Assembly (NCBI RefSeq): GCF_002940685.1
Contig: NZ_PNFP01000010.1
Location: 124,001 to 188,000 of the forward strand
DNA: 64,000 nt
From: Ensifer adhaerens
GTDB lineage: Bacteria; Pseudomonadota; Alphaproteobacteria; Rhizobiales; Rhizobiaceae
Reading direction: 5' to 3'
Part shown: positions 1 through 11,071 of the stretch, one piece after another
Position numbering within the stretch: the first letter of the stretch is position 1
Layout of the letters: each line of letters opens with the position of its first letter
Notes under the pieces: model-generated
Told to the model about the DNA's origin: nothing
Databases searched by the model: none
Seen by the model: the letters and a program-made list of their open reading frames with translations, nothing else
Program-made: the position numbers and the translations under genes

Positions 1-1179
1 ATCGGCGCGGCCCTTGCGAAGGAGTCGGGCAAGAGCCTTGCCGACGCGACTGCCGAAGTCATCTACGGCGCCGAACTGATGCGCTATCATGCCGAATGGG
101 CGCGGCGCATCGAAGGCGAAGTGATCGAGAGCGACAATCCGGGCGAGACGCTTCTCCTGAAGCGTGTTCCGATCGGCGTCGCCGCCTGCCTGATCCCGTT
201 CAACTATCCGATCTACACGCTGGTGCGGAAGATCGCCCCGGCGCTGATATCCGGCAACGCCGTCGTCGTGCGGCCGAGCAACAACACGCCGACGTCCGCC
301 TTCGCGGTGGCTGAAGCGATCGTCGAGGCCGGCCTGCCGGAGGGGCTCGTCAACATACTGACCATGTCGCATGACGTTGCAAAAACGCTCTGCACCCATC
401 CCGGCATCGGCATGATCACGCTGACCGGCAGCGTTTCGGCCGGGCGCATCGTGCTCGACTACTGCAAGGAAAACATCGCCAAGCCCTCTCTCGAACTCGG
501 CGGCAAGACCCCCGTCATCGTCGAGCCGGATGCGGATCTCGATGCTGTGGCACAGGCGATCATCGCCGCCAAGACCGCCCATTGCGGCCAGGTCTGCACC
601 AGTGCCGAGCGGCTCTATGTGCAAGAAAGCGTGCATGACAAGCTGGTCGCCAAGCTGCGTGAAGGCTTTGCCGCCCGCGGCTTCGGCGACCGCGCCGAGG
701 ATGCGACCCGCATGGGCCCGCTCGCCAATGCCGCGGCGCAGAAGCGCGTGCATGAAATGGTCGAGCAGGCGAAGGCTGAAGGCGGCATCGTTGAAATCGG
801 TGGCTATCTGCCTGACGGTCCGGGTTACTTCTATCCGCCGACGCTGATTTCCGGCTGCGCCCAAGAGATGGAGATCGTGCGCGAAGAGGTCTTCGGCCCA
901 GTTCTCGCGGTGATCCGCTATTCCAGCTTCGAGGAGGCGCTGGCGAAGGCGAGCGACCATCAGTTCGGCCTGAGCTCGGTGCTCTTCACCGAGAACTATC
1001 GCACCGTCATGCGCGCGAGCGACGCGATCGAGGCGGGTGAGCTCTACGTCAACCGCTTCCCGGCTGACCCCTATCAGGGCTTCCATGCCGGCTGGAAACG
1101 TTCGGGCCTCGGCGGCGACGACGGCAAGCACGGCATGCTGGAGTTCACCCAGACGCGCCTGGTCGTCTTGAAACACTGA
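1..1179 (+). CDS. Aldehyde dehydrogenase, NAD(P)-dependent (5' end missing)
   Basis: The reading frame is open from base 1, so the gene starts left of the window and about the first quarter of the protein is missing. The visible 392 residues cover the catalytic part of an aldehyde dehydrogenase, which oxidises an aldehyde to the acid with NAD(P)+. The general-base glutamate lies in LELGGKTP and the nucleophilic cysteine in GQVCTSAER, and EEVFGPV and the C-terminal family pattern are also present. The type resembles lactaldehyde/glycolaldehyde/succinate-semialdehyde dehydrogenases; the substrate cannot be told. It lies upstream of an MFS transporter, an enolase-superfamily enzyme and a GMC oxidoreductase, which suggests a sugar-acid or alcohol catabolic operon. 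The family is certain, the substrate unknown. Confidence 0.93.
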   Translation: MGAALAKESGKSLADATAEVIYGAELMRYHAEWARRIEGEVIESDNPGETLLLKRVPIGVAACLIPFNYPIYTLVRKIAPALISGNAVVVRPSNNTPTSAFAVAEAIVEAGLPEGLVNILTMSHDVAKTLCTHPGIGMITLTGSVSAGRIVLDYCKENIAKPSLELGGKTPVIVEPDADLDAVAQAIIAAKTAHCGQVCTSAERLYVQESVHDKLVAKLREGFAARGFGDRAEDATRMGPLANAAAQKRVHEMVEQAKAEGGIVEIGGYLPDGPGYFYPPTLISGCAQEMEIVREEVFGPVLAVIRYSSFEEALAKASDHQFGLSSVLFTENYRTVMRASDAIEAGELYVNRFPADPYQGFHAGWKRSGLGGDDGKHGMLEFTQTRLVVLKH

Positions 1180-1193
1180 TCATTTGAAATGAC

Positions 1194-1220
1194 ACAATTC
1201 CGGACGGGAACCGGAATTGT
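1194..1220 (+). terminator. Intergenic hairpin after the aldehyde dehydrogenase
   Basis: Perfect 10-bp inverted repeat: ACAATTCCGG (1194-1203), a 7-base loop, then CCGGAATTGT (1211-1220). No T-run follows, so it may be a 3'-end-stabilising hairpin, a weak terminator or an operator rather than a full terminator. It lies in the 107-bp gap before the MFS gene. Confidence 0.5.
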
Positions 1221-1286
1221 TCGGACATCAACATCAAGACCGGGCCGATGGCATGCTCCCGCCATCGGTCGGGGAGGAGACTGCCT

Positions 1287-2564
1287 GTGAGCTTGACTGC
1301 TGAAACCGAAATCGCCGCGCCGTCCGTACCGGCCCGTAGCCGCTACCTGCAGCTGGCGCTGATCGTGATCGCCGCCGGCGCGATCTATCCGATCCTCTAT
1401 CTGCGCCAGTCCTACCAGACGACGATGCTGGAGGTGCTGAAGCTTTCGAACACCGAGCTCGGCGTGCTCTATTCCATTCTCGGCACGAGCTTCCTACTCG
1501 GCTACCTGCCGAGCGGCTGGCTCGCCGACCGCGTCCAGCCGCGCATCCTGATCCTCGTCTCCATGGTCGGCACCGGTTTGCTCGGCCTCTGGTACGCGAC
1601 GCTGCCCGGCTATTCGGCGCTGCTCGTCATCTATTGCGGCTTCGGCGTCACGACGGGCCTGACATTCTGGGCCGCCACGCTGAAGCAGGTGAACCTGATT
1701 GCCGGCGCCAATGAGCAGGGACGCTTTTTCGGCATTCTCGATGGTGGCCGCGGCCTGGTCGAGGCGCTGCTCGCGAGCGTCGCGATCGCGCTCTTCGTCT
1801 TTGCGACAGAAACGCGCGGCGCCGGGCTTGCCACGGGTTTCCGCGACGTCGTGCTGCTCTATGCCATCTTCTGCATCGTCGTCGGCATTGCCTATTTTGC
1901 CGTGTCGCAGCCGGTCAAGACGGACAGGTCTGCGCGCAAGCGTGAGGGTAGCCTGCTTGCCGACATCAAGACGCTGCTCCGCATTCCGGAGGTCTGGCTC
2001 GTCGCTGCGATCATCTTCTGCGGCTACCACGTCTTTCTCGCGACTTACAGCTTCTCGGCCTATCTGCAGGAAGGCGGCTTCGGAATTTCCGCCGCGATGG
2101 CCGGCCTGATCGTCACCATCAAGCTGTGGCTGCGGCCGGTCGGCGGCATCGGCGGCGGGCTCCTCGGCGACCGCTACGGCAAGACCGGCATTCTGCTCCT
2201 GAGCTTCGTTGTCGCGGCCGCCAGCCTGGTGGCAATGATCGCCCTGCCGGGCATCGGTTCCACGGTCCTTTTCGTCGGGCTGGTGCTGCTGGTCGGTCTG
2301 ATCACCTACACGATCCGTGGCCTCTATTGGGCGATCCTCGACGATTGCCATGTCCCGGCCAACATCACCGGCCTTGCCATCGGCATCATCTCGCTCGTCG
2401 GCTACGCGCCCGACACCTACCTGCCGCTCGTCAACGGATACCTCTCGGACCGCTATCCGGGCATCGCCGGCTACCAGCTCTATTTCGGCTACATCGCCAC
2501 CATCTGCGTCCTCGGCGCCATCGCCACCCTGGCGCTGATGGCCCGCCTCAAGAAAAAGGGATGA
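1287..2564 (+). CDS. MFS transporter
   Basis: A 425-residue major facilitator superfamily protein with about 12 hydrophobic segments. The loop-2/3 motif reads GWLADRVQPR, and its second-half counterpart is LLGDRYGKTG. I chose the GTG at 1287 because GGGGAGGAG lies just upstream (1271-1279) and the protein then begins with a short cytoplasmic tail. A GTG/ATG further upstream at 1248 is in frame but has no such site. The stop overlaps the next gene's ATG (ATGA, 2561-2564), so the two are probably translationally coupled. It is likely the importer for the substrate of the neighbouring enolase-superfamily and GMC enzymes; the substrate is not readable from sequence. Confidence 0.9.
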   Translation: MSLTAETEIAAPSVPARSRYLQLALIVIAAGAIYPILYLRQSYQTTMLEVLKLSNTELGVLYSILGTSFLLGYLPSGWLADRVQPRILILVSMVGTGLLGLWYATLPGYSALLVIYCGFGVTTGLTFWAATLKQVNLIAGANEQGRFFGILDGGRGLVEALLASVAIALFVFATETRGAGLATGFRDVVLLYAIFCIVVGIAYFAVSQPVKTDRSARKREGSLLADIKTLLRIPEVWLVAAIIFCGYHVFLATYSFSAYLQEGGFGISAAMAGLIVTIKLWLRPVGGIGGGLLGDRYGKTGILLLSFVVAAASLVAMIALPGIGSTVLFVGLVLLVGLITYTIRGLYWAILDDCHVPANITGLAIGIISLVGYAPDTYLPLVNGYLSDRYPGIAGYQLYFGYIATICVLGAIATLALMARLKKKG

Positions 2565-3787
2565 CACACATGAAGATCGAGTCTCTCAAGACCTATGCCG
2601 TCGCCGTCCCGCCGCCGCATGTGGGCGGCATGTACTGGATCTTCGTGCGCCTCACGACCGCCTGCGGCATCGAGGGCATCGGCGAAATCTACGCGACGTC
2701 GTTCCATCCGCGCGCGATGACGCCGCTGATCGAGGACGTGTTCGAGCGGCACCTGCTCGGCCATGATCCGCACCAGATCGAGCGCTTCTGGCGCTCGGCC
2801 TATTCGAGCGGCTTCACCCAGCGCCCCGACCCGACGATGATGGGCATCGTCTCGGGTCTCGAAATCGCCTGCTGGGATATCATCGGCAAGGCGGCCGGGA
2901 GGCCGGTCGCAGACCTCTTGGGCGGCACGGTGCACGAGAAGCTCCGGGCCTATACCTATCTCTACCCGAAGAATGCAGCCGGCGAATTCGATTTCAACGA
3001 TCCGGATCTCGCTGCCGAATGCGCCGTCGAAATGGTCGAGATGGGCTTCACCGCCGTCAAGTTCGACCCGGCCGGTCCCTACACCAACTATTCCGGGCAT
3101 CAGCTCTCGCTCGGCGTGATGGACCGCTCAGAGGAGTTCTGCCGCAAGATCCGCGAGGCGGTCGGAAGCAGCGCCGACCTGCTCTTCGGCACCCATGGCC
3201 AGATGGTGCCATCCTCGGCGATCCGGCTGGCCCGGCGTCTCGAAAAATACGACCCGCTCTGGTTCGAAGAACCGGTTCCTCCGGGACAGGAAGCAGCGAT
3301 GGCAGAGGTGGCGCGCGCGACCTCCATTCCGATTTCGACCGGAGAGCGCCTGACGACCAAGTACGAGTTCCAGCGTGTGCTTGAGCTGAAGGCCGCCTCG
3401 ATCCTGCAGATGAACGTGGCGCGCGTCGGCGGGCTGCTTGAAGCCAAGAAGATCGCCGGCATGGCCGAGGCCCACTACGCCCAGATCGCGCCGCATCTCT
3501 ATAACGGCCCGGTGGGTGCGGCCGCCAGCATCCAGCTTTCGGCCGCCACGCCGAACTTCCTGATCCATGAAGCGATCCTCGACTTCTCCGGTTTCCATGC
3601 GGACGTGCTGAAGACCAAGCTCGTGGTTGAGGACGGCTACATCATCCCGTCACGCGAGCCCGGCCTTGGCATCGAGCTCGACATGGACGTGGTCGAAAAG
3701 CACACGCCCTATACCGGCGAGCGCCTGCACCTGCAGATGGACAGCCGGCCGGCGGACGTGAAGGCCTTTGCGCCGGCGCGCGGCTGA
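2561..3787 (+). CDS. Mandelate racemase/muconate lactonizing enzyme family protein
   Basis: A 408-residue enolase-superfamily enzyme. These enzymes abstract a proton alpha to a carboxylate to dehydrate, racemise or cycloisomerise sugar acids. The N-terminal capping domain is followed by a TIM barrel with AVKFDPAGP, WFEEPVPP, STGERLTTK and APHLYNGPVG, which supply acid/base and metal-binding residues. The third-strand region, usually an Asp-containing metal ligand motif, reads LLFGTHGQ here, a variant that prevents a simple functional call. The start at 2561 overlaps the MFS stop (ATGA); an alternative ATG lies at 2570. With the MFS importer and the oxidoreductase it probably forms a sugar-acid catabolic operon. 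The exact reaction is unknown. Confidence 0.88.
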   Translation: MTHMKIESLKTYAVAVPPPHVGGMYWIFVRLTTACGIEGIGEIYATSFHPRAMTPLIEDVFERHLLGHDPHQIERFWRSAYSSGFTQRPDPTMMGIVSGLEIACWDIIGKAAGRPVADLLGGTVHEKLRAYTYLYPKNAAGEFDFNDPDLAAECAVEMVEMGFTAVKFDPAGPYTNYSGHQLSLGVMDRSEEFCRKIREAVGSSADLLFGTHGQMVPSSAIRLARRLEKYDPLWFEEPVPPGQEAAMAEVARATSIPISTGERLTTKYEFQRVLELKAASILQMNVARVGGLLEAKKIAGMAEAHYAQIAPHLYNGPVGAAASIQLSAATPNFLIHEAILDFSGFHADVLKTKLVVEDGYIIPSREPGLGIELDMDVVEKHTPYTGERLHLQMDSRPADVKAFAPARG

Positions 3788-3809
3788 ACTCGGACGACAG
3801 GGACACGAG

Positions 3810-5423
3810 ATGATCTACGATTACATCATCGTCGGCGCCGGCTCGGCCGGCTGCATCCTTGCGAGCCGCCTCAGCGAAAGCGGCCGCCACCGCGTCCTGC
3901 TGCTCGAGGCGGGCGGCAACGACAACTCCTTCTGGTTCAAGATCCCGGTCGGCTACGCCCGCAGCTACTACAATCCTCAGGTCAACTGGATGTATTCGAG
4001 CGAGCCGGAAGCCGCGCTTCAGGACCGCAGCATCTATGTGCCGCGCGGCAAGGTCCAGGGCGGCTCCGGATCGATCAATGCGATGATCTATGTGCGCGGT
4101 GCCCGCGACGATTTCGACGACTGGAAAAGCGCCGGCAATGCCGGCTGGGGCTATGACGATGTGCTGCCCTATTTCCGCAGGCTCGAGACCCACGCCCGCG
4201 GCTCGTCAAAATGGCATGGCGGCGAGGGGCCGATCCACATCACCCCGATGCGCGGCATGACGCATCCGATCACCGATGCCTTCCTCGAAAGCTGCGGTTC
4301 GCTGCAACTGCCGCTCAACGAGGATTTCAACGGCGCCTCGATCGAAGGTGCGGGCGTCTACGACGTCAACACCAACAATGGCCGCCGCTCGCATTCGAGC
4401 GCGGAATATCTGAGGCCGGCGCTGAAGCGCCCCAATCTCACGATCGAGCGCCATGCCCAGGCGGAAAAGCTGGTCTTTGGCGATGATGGGCGCGTCACCG
4501 GTGTCGACGTTATCCAGAACGGCACGCGCCGCCGCTTCACCGCCGGACGTGAAGTCATCGTCGCTGCCGGCGCCGTCGGCAGTCCGCAACTGCTGCAGGT
4601 CTCGGGCATCGGCGATGGCAAGGCGCTGTCGGCGCTCGGCATCGAGACACGGCGGCACCTGCCGGCCGTCGGCCAGAACTTGCAGGACCACCTCTGTGCG
4701 AGCTTCTATTATCGCGCCACCATCCCGACGTTGAACGACGAGTTCGGCAGCCTGTTCGGCCAGATGCGGCTCGGCCTGCAGTATCTGCTGACCGGCAAGG
4801 GCCCGTTCTCGATGAGCGTCAACCAGGCGGGCGGCTTCTTCCGCGGCAGGCCCGACGAAGAGCGGCCGAACATTCAGCTCTACTTCAACCCGCTGTCCTA
4901 CCGCATCCCCAAGGATCCGAAGGCGGGGCTGAAGCCGGAACCCTATCCGGGTTACCTGATCTGCTTCAACTCCTGCCGGCCGACCAGCCGCGGCAGCATT
5001 TCGATCGCATCGCCCGATGCGGCGCAAAAGCCGCTGATCCGGCCGAACTACCTCACGACCGATCGCGATATCGACGAGGTGCTGCAGGGAAGCCGGCTGG
5101 TGCGGCGGATCGCGTCCGCTTCCGCCCTTTCTTCGCTGACCGCCGAAGAAATCTCGCCGGCGCCCGTGGTTCAGAGCGACGAAGCGCTGATGGACTATTT
5201 CCGCGAAAACTCCGGATCGATCTATCATTTGTGCGGCACATGCACGATGGGGCCGGACGAGACGAGCGCTGTCGTCGACAGCCGTCTGCGGGTCCACGGC
5301 GTGCCCGGCTTGCGCGTCGTCGACGCGTCGATCTTCCCCAACATCACCGCCGGCAACATCAACGCGCCGACGATGATGGTTGCCGAAAAGGGCGCCGACC
5401 TGATCCTTGCGGACGCCGCTTAG
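3810..5423 (+). CDS. GMC family FAD-dependent oxidoreductase
   Basis: A 537-residue glucose-methanol-choline oxidoreductase that oxidises an alcohol with FAD. The N-terminal dinucleotide fold reads IIVGAGSAGC followed by an E-containing LLLEAGG. The GMC signature is RGKVQGGSGSINAM (about residues 80-95), the second signature is GAVGSPQLLQVSGIG, and the catalytic His lies near the C-terminus in HLCGTCTMG. The start at 3810 places the FAD fold six residues in, as usual; the longer in-frame reading from 3768 adds an Arg-rich stretch and has no support. The family includes choline and various alcohol dehydrogenases; the substrate is unknown. It lies 22 bp after the enolase-superfamily gene and probably shares its transcript. 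Confidence 0.9.
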   Translation: MIYDYIIVGAGSAGCILASRLSESGRHRVLLLEAGGNDNSFWFKIPVGYARSYYNPQVNWMYSSEPEAALQDRSIYVPRGKVQGGSGSINAMIYVRGARDDFDDWKSAGNAGWGYDDVLPYFRRLETHARGSSKWHGGEGPIHITPMRGMTHPITDAFLESCGSLQLPLNEDFNGASIEGAGVYDVNTNNGRRSHSSAEYLRPALKRPNLTIERHAQAEKLVFGDDGRVTGVDVIQNGTRRRFTAGREVIVAAGAVGSPQLLQVSGIGDGKALSALGIETRRHLPAVGQNLQDHLCASFYYRATIPTLNDEFGSLFGQMRLGLQYLLTGKGPFSMSVNQAGGFFRGRPDEERPNIQLYFNPLSYRIPKDPKAGLKPEPYPGYLICFNSCRPTSRGSISIASPDAAQKPLIRPNYLTTDRDIDEVLQGSRLVRRIASASALSSLTAEEISPAPVVQSDEALMDYFRENSGSIYHLCGTCTMGPDETSAVVDSRLRVHGVPGLRVVDASIFPNITAGNINAPTMMVAEKGADLILADAA

Positions 5424-5680
5424 GCTGAACGATGCTCCGGGCCAAACGGGCTGGAGTATCGTTGCGGCGGATCACGGACACAGGGGGAATTGTCCTCTGT
5501 GCGTGACAGCACACGTGAATTGCCATCGCCGGTCGGGCATGGCTATACTTCCCGCACTTCATAGCCGCCCATATCTGGTGCTTGCCCCTCCCGAACGATC
5601 GTTGCCGCCGTGCTCGTCGCGGCAAAGCTGCGGCGTCCAAGCATGTGGCAGAGCATCGCGAGCCTGCGAGGGAGAGACGC

Positions 5681-7423
<1,743 letters not shown>

Positions 7424-7630
7424 ACCCCGCGCGAAACGGCGCACAAACGGCGCCCGACACTCTTCCAAGGCAGCGGATCGCTGGTTCGCCGCTCACTTTC
7501 GCATGCGCGATCACCGCGCGCTCGCGCGAAAAAGAATTGAAAGCGGTTTCGATTGAATTTATTATGTTTTCAGAGCGTGCGGTCGCACGCGATCGTACGC
7601 TTTGGTCAAGCTTCATTCGTGGAGGTTGTC

Positions 7631-7987
7631 ATGGCACTGATGGAAGGAAAGAAAGCACAGGACTGGATCAATCTGGTTCTTGCCCTCTGCCTCTTCGTCT
7701 CCCCCTGGATCATGGGTTTCGTTGTCGAAAGCGTTCCGGCCTGGAACGCATGGGCCGCTGCCGTCGTGCTCGGTCTGTTGGCGATCGCAACGCTTGCCAT
7801 GTTCGCGGAATGGGAAGAATGGGCAAGCCTCATCGTCGGGCTCTGGCTGATCGCTTCCCCCTGGCTGCTTGGATTCTCGATCAGTCCCAATCCCATGTGG
7901 ACGCATGTCGTCCTCGGGGCACTGGTGACTGCGCTCGCGATCTGGTCGGTCTGGGACGAACGGCAGCATCCGCATGCGCATGCATGA
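7631..7987 (+). CDS. SPW repeat membrane protein
   Basis: A 118-residue protein with four hydrophobic helices arranged as two repeats, each carrying the SPW signature: FVSPWIMGF in the first and IASPWLLGF in the second. SPW-repeat proteins are small inner-membrane proteins of unknown function. GGAGG lies just before the ATG at 7631, which fixes the start; the longer reading frame from 7553 is upstream leader. The C-terminus is His-rich (HPHAHA). It is monocistronic, with a strong hairpin 18 bp downstream. Confidence 0.88.
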   Translation: MALMEGKKAQDWINLVLALCLFVSPWIMGFVVESVPAWNAWAAAVVLGLLAIATLAMFAEWEEWASLIVGLWLIASPWLLGFSISPNPMWTHVVLGALVTALAIWSVWDERQHPHAHA

Positions 7988-8003
7988 CGATGAGTGAAAG
8001 AAG

Positions 8004-8035
8004 TCGCGGCCCGGCGCCGCAGCACCGGGCCGCGA
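8004..8035 (+). terminator. Terminator-like hairpin after the SPW gene
   Basis: Perfect 11-bp inverted repeat: TCGCGGCCCGG (8004-8014) and CCGGGCCGCGA (8025-8035) with a 10-base loop. A short TTT follows at about 8040. It is very GC-rich and probably ends the SPW transcript. Confidence 0.65.
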
Positions 8036-8634
8036 ACCGTTTGCGTTACTCACCCGGGCTGAGAGCAAGGTCTGAAGACATGTAGATCGATCGTCTTCAG
8101 ATTGGCGTGAGTTCTACGGACCGGATCTCTTTGAACGCGCCCGCGCGGGGCCAGCGCATCAGCCGATGCCGCCCTACGGGGACGGAGTACTGCGGCCGTT
8201 CGAAGCTCCCCGATTGGGCATGCTTCCCTTCGCCGTCGAAGTCATTGAAAGAGGCTTTGCTTTCCGCCGCGCCACGGAAATTCCTGCGGGTAAAAGCGGC
8301 CGTTCATGACATCCCCGATCCTTGAAACGCCGTGCGCCGCCAGGTGCGCCCGTGCCGAAGCACAATTGGATAATACCAATATAGAGCCAATCTCTAGCTG
8401 TCTCGCAGTGTCGCGCAACTTCTATGCGCTATCTGTAAGAAATGTAACATGATTTATTCCAGTCTTGGCCTTTGCTGCGGGTGGATCCGCCATCCTGCAC
8501 TGGACAGGTGGTTTTCTTTTGGTATTGCTAATGTTGGCCGCAAGGAGATGGGCCAAATCGGAAGTGATTACGGAACGCTTATCGGCCCGCGGGTGAGCAA
8601 GCCTTCGGGCAACCGGAAAACTGGGAGATATCAA
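8036..8634. other. Gene-poor stretch upstream of the YdcF-like gene
   Basis: About 600 bases with no gene I can support. An in-frame 72-codon stretch (8107-8325) has neither a convincing ribosome-binding site nor a recognisable product. The AT-richer part at about 8360-8460 is a plausible promoter region for the downstream YdcF-like gene. Confidence 0.5.
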
Positions 8635-9771
8635 ATGAAACCGAGTAGCATTCTTGCCCTTTTGCTGGGGTCGACCGTGTCTGCTTCGAGCGCGCCGCGC
8701 TCGGCAAAGGCGGGCAGCGCCCGACGTCGTCTCATCGCAGTTCTGACCGCAACGGCATGTCTTGTCTCTGTCGCTCCGGCCGGCGCTTTCGATCAGACCG
8801 ATGCTGCCCGTATCAAGCAGCTGGTCGACACCGGCATGCAGTATTACTGGTCGGGAGGCGACGTCAAAAAGGCGGAAGCCGAAGTCTTCAAGGGCATCAC
8901 GCTGCACGGCAAGTACGATGTCGTGGAAGCCGCCTTCAAGGAGGCGTCGACATTGGCGCCGGAGCGGCTGGACTTTCAGTATGCCGTCGCGTCAACCCAG
9001 ATCATCCAGAAGAAGCTCGACGAGGCGCAGACCACGTTCCAGGGCATCCTTGAGAAGGAGCCGACGGCATTCGACGCGCAAAGCTGGCTGGAGGCAATTG
9101 CCCGTATCCGTGGCGATGAGACCGGCGCGACGCTCGCCCATCAGGCTCTCGCAGGGCTCGACCGGGAGCGCGCCGAGGAGTACCGGAAGCGCTTTGTTCG
9201 CGCGGAACAGATCATGGCGGAAAAGCCGAACTTCGACGTTCCGACGGCGCCCGGCAAGGTCGTGGTGGTCGCCTTGGGATACGCGCTGGCCGATGACGGC
9301 ACGGCGCAGCAGACTTTGCTTGACCGCCTCGAAGTGACGTTGAAGGCGGCCGAGGCCAATCCGACAGCCCTGGTGATGGTGAGCGGCGGCGTGCCGAAGA
9401 ACGGCGTAACCGAAGGCGACGTGATGTCCAAGTGGCTGGTCGGCAAGGGCATCAGCCGCGATCGCATCATCATCGAAGACAAGTCGAAAGACACGATCGG
9501 CAATGTGATCAATGCCGCCAATCTGCTGGTGCGGCATCAGGCGGATACGGTGATCCTGGTAACGAGTTCCAGCCACATGCGCCGTGCGCGCACGGTCATG
9601 GAGGATGCCTTGAAGCAGCGCGATCTGCCGACGGCGGTGGTGCCGCTGAATGCCTTGGACGCGCCGACCCAGGACGAAGCCGCAAAGGTCGGGGCTGACG
9701 AGCGGTTGGTCATCTACCGGGATCTGATGCGCGTTTCGGGCGTATGGGCCTATCCGGGACTGCAGCAGTAG
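8635..9771 (+). CDS. TPR/YdcF-like (DUF218) exported protein
   Basis: A 378-residue protein. Helical TPR-like repeats occupy about residues 60-190, and a YdcF/SanA-type DUF218 domain fills the C-terminal half (VVVALGYAL, VMVSGGVP, VTSSSHMRRA). DUF218 proteins are envelope proteins of poorly known function; SanA is tied to envelope permeability. The N-terminus has two successive hydrophobic stretches (about 4-18 and 32-50). The second, preceded by RRR and followed by PAGAF, looks like the working signal peptide, so translation might start internally. I kept the ATG at 8635 because GGGAGA precedes it. It is followed by a strong terminator. Confidence 0.8.
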   Translation: MKPSSILALLLGSTVSASSAPRSAKAGSARRRLIAVLTATACLVSVAPAGAFDQTDAARIKQLVDTGMQYYWSGGDVKKAEAEVFKGITLHGKYDVVEAAFKEASTLAPERLDFQYAVASTQIIQKKLDEAQTTFQGILEKEPTAFDAQSWLEAIARIRGDETGATLAHQALAGLDRERAEEYRKRFVRAEQIMAEKPNFDVPTAPGKVVVVALGYALADDGTAQQTLLDRLEVTLKAAEANPTALVMVSGGVPKNGVTEGDVMSKWLVGKGISRDRIIIEDKSKDTIGNVINAANLLVRHQADTVILVTSSSHMRRARTVMEDALKQRDLPTAVVPLNALDAPTQDEAAKVGADERLVIYRDLMRVSGVWAYPGLQQ

Positions 9772-9802
9772 TCATCGAAACATCTGAAATGCTTGACGAT
9801 TG

Positions 9803-9844
9803 CGCGTCCCACTCTGGATTTCAGGGGTGGGACGCGTGCGTTTT
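9803..9844 (+). terminator. Rho-independent terminator
   Basis: Perfect 10-bp stem, CGCGTCCCAC (9803-9812) with GTGGGACGCG (9827-9836), a 14-base loop and then TGCGTTTTCC. It ends the YdcF-like gene's transcript and separates it from queC. Confidence 0.8.
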
Positions 9845-10004
9845 CCGGCCCCGTCCGGGAGCGCGCCGGTCGCGTGTGTCGCCGTTGGCGACGATGCTGT
9901 GTTTCTCGCTCTTCAACATAACGCTTCCCATCGCCCTTCGTTTGGCCTAGAAGGCGCGCCGTAATCCGGTCGCAGCCTACCCGGTCAAAACAAGGACACC
10001 TATC

Positions 10005-10715
10005 ATGAAGACGATTGTCATCTGCTCCGGCGGATTGGACTCGGTATCGCTTGCCCACAAGGCGGCGGCCGAACACGAACTCATTGGCCTGCTCTCCTTC
10101 GATTATGGCCAGCGACACCGCAAGGAACTGGACTTTGCCGCCGCCTGTGCGAGGCGGCTCGGCGTTCCGCATCAGATCATCGACATCCGCGCGATCGGTG
10201 CGCACCTGACGGGATCGGCGCTGACCGACGATGTCGACGTGCCCGATGGCCACTATGCCGAGGAGACGATGAAGGCAACGGTGGTTCCGAACCGCAATGC
10301 CATCATGCTCGCGATTGCCTTCGGGCTCGCTGCCGCGCAAAAGGCGGACGCGGTTGCGGTCGCCGTGCATGGCGGCGACCATTTCATCTATCCCGATTGC
10401 CGCCCCGGTTTTATCGATGCGTTCCAGGCGATGCAGAACCAGGCGCTCGACGGCTATGCCAATGTCACACTCCATGCGCCCTATGTGACGGTCTCGAAGG
10501 CGGAGATCGTCACGGACGGCGCAAGCCACGCGACGCCCTTTGCCGAGACGTGGTCCTGCTACAAGGGCGGTGTGCGCCATTGCGGCCGCTGCGGTACCTG
10601 TGTCGAGCGGCGCGAGGCCTTCCATCTGGCCGGTATCGCGGACCCGACCGACTATGAGGACCCGGATTTCTGGGTGGCGGCGACATCGGCCTTCGCCGCC
10701 GAGGAGGTGAAGTGA
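10005..10715 (+). CDS. queC: 7-cyano-7-deazaguanine synthase QueC
   Basis: A 236-residue enzyme that converts 7-carboxy-7-deazaguanine with ammonia and ATP to preQ0, a precursor of queuosine in tRNA. The PP-loop is SGGLDS at residues 8-13. The zinc-binding cysteines are clustered near the C-terminus (SCYKGG, HCGRCGTC). It is the first gene of a three-gene queC-queD-queE run with 1- to 4-base overlaps. No queF, tgt or queA lies in the window. I saw no convincing preQ1 riboswitch in the 160 bp upstream. Confidence 0.96.
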   Translation: MKTIVICSGGLDSVSLAHKAAAEHELIGLLSFDYGQRHRKELDFAAACARRLGVPHQIIDIRAIGAHLTGSALTDDVDVPDGHYAEETMKATVVPNRNAIMLAIAFGLAAAQKADAVAVAVHGGDHFIYPDCRPGFIDAFQAMQNQALDGYANVTLHAPYVTVSKAEIVTDGASHATPFAETWSCYKGGVRHCGRCGTCVERREAFHLAGIADPTDYEDPDFWVAATSAFAAEEVK

Positions 10716-11071
10716 TGTTCCGGATCACCAAGGAATTCCATTTCTCCGCCTCCCACCAGCTGAAGAGCTTGCCGGCCGATCATCAATGCGCCCGGCTGCA
10801 CGGCCACAACTACGTCGTCGAAGTCGAACTGACTGGAGCGGAACTCAACGAGCACGGCTTCGTGCGCGACTATCACGAGCTTTCGCCGCTCAAGCGCTAC
10901 ATCGACGAGAGTTTCGATCACCGCCATCTGAACGACGTTCTCGGCCATGACAAGGTGACGGCCGAATGTCTGGCGAAGCACTTTTACGACTGGTGCAAGG
11001 CGAGGCTGCCGGAAACATCGGCCGTGCGCGTCAGCGAGACGCCGAAGACCTGGGCGGAATACCGGCCATGA
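10715..11071 (+). CDS. queD: 6-carboxy-5,6,7,8-tetrahydropterin synthase QueD
   Basis: A 118-residue member of the PTPS family that makes 6-carboxytetrahydropterin from dihydroneopterin triphosphate, early in 7-deazaguanine synthesis. The zinc-binding histidines are visible (FSASHQL and LHGHNY), and the catalytic-site stretch SFDHRHLND is present. The ATG at 10715 overlaps the queC stop by one base (TGATG), with GAGGAGG at 10701; a GTG one codon earlier is possible. Its stop overlaps queE by ATGA. Confidence 0.96.
   Translation: MFRITKEFHFSASHQLKSLPADHQCARLHGHNYVVEVELTGAELNEHGFVRDYHELSPLKRYIDESFDHRHLNDVLGHDKVTAECLAKHFYDWCKARLPETSAVRVSETPKTWAEYRP

Noticed and set aside
8107-8325. Possible 72-codon gene
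   Set aside because: No ribosome-binding site, no recognisable product, in a non-coding stretch.
9845-10004. PreQ1 riboswitch before queC
   Set aside because: I looked for the short stem-loop with an A-rich tail and saw no convincing match; a covariance-model search would decide.
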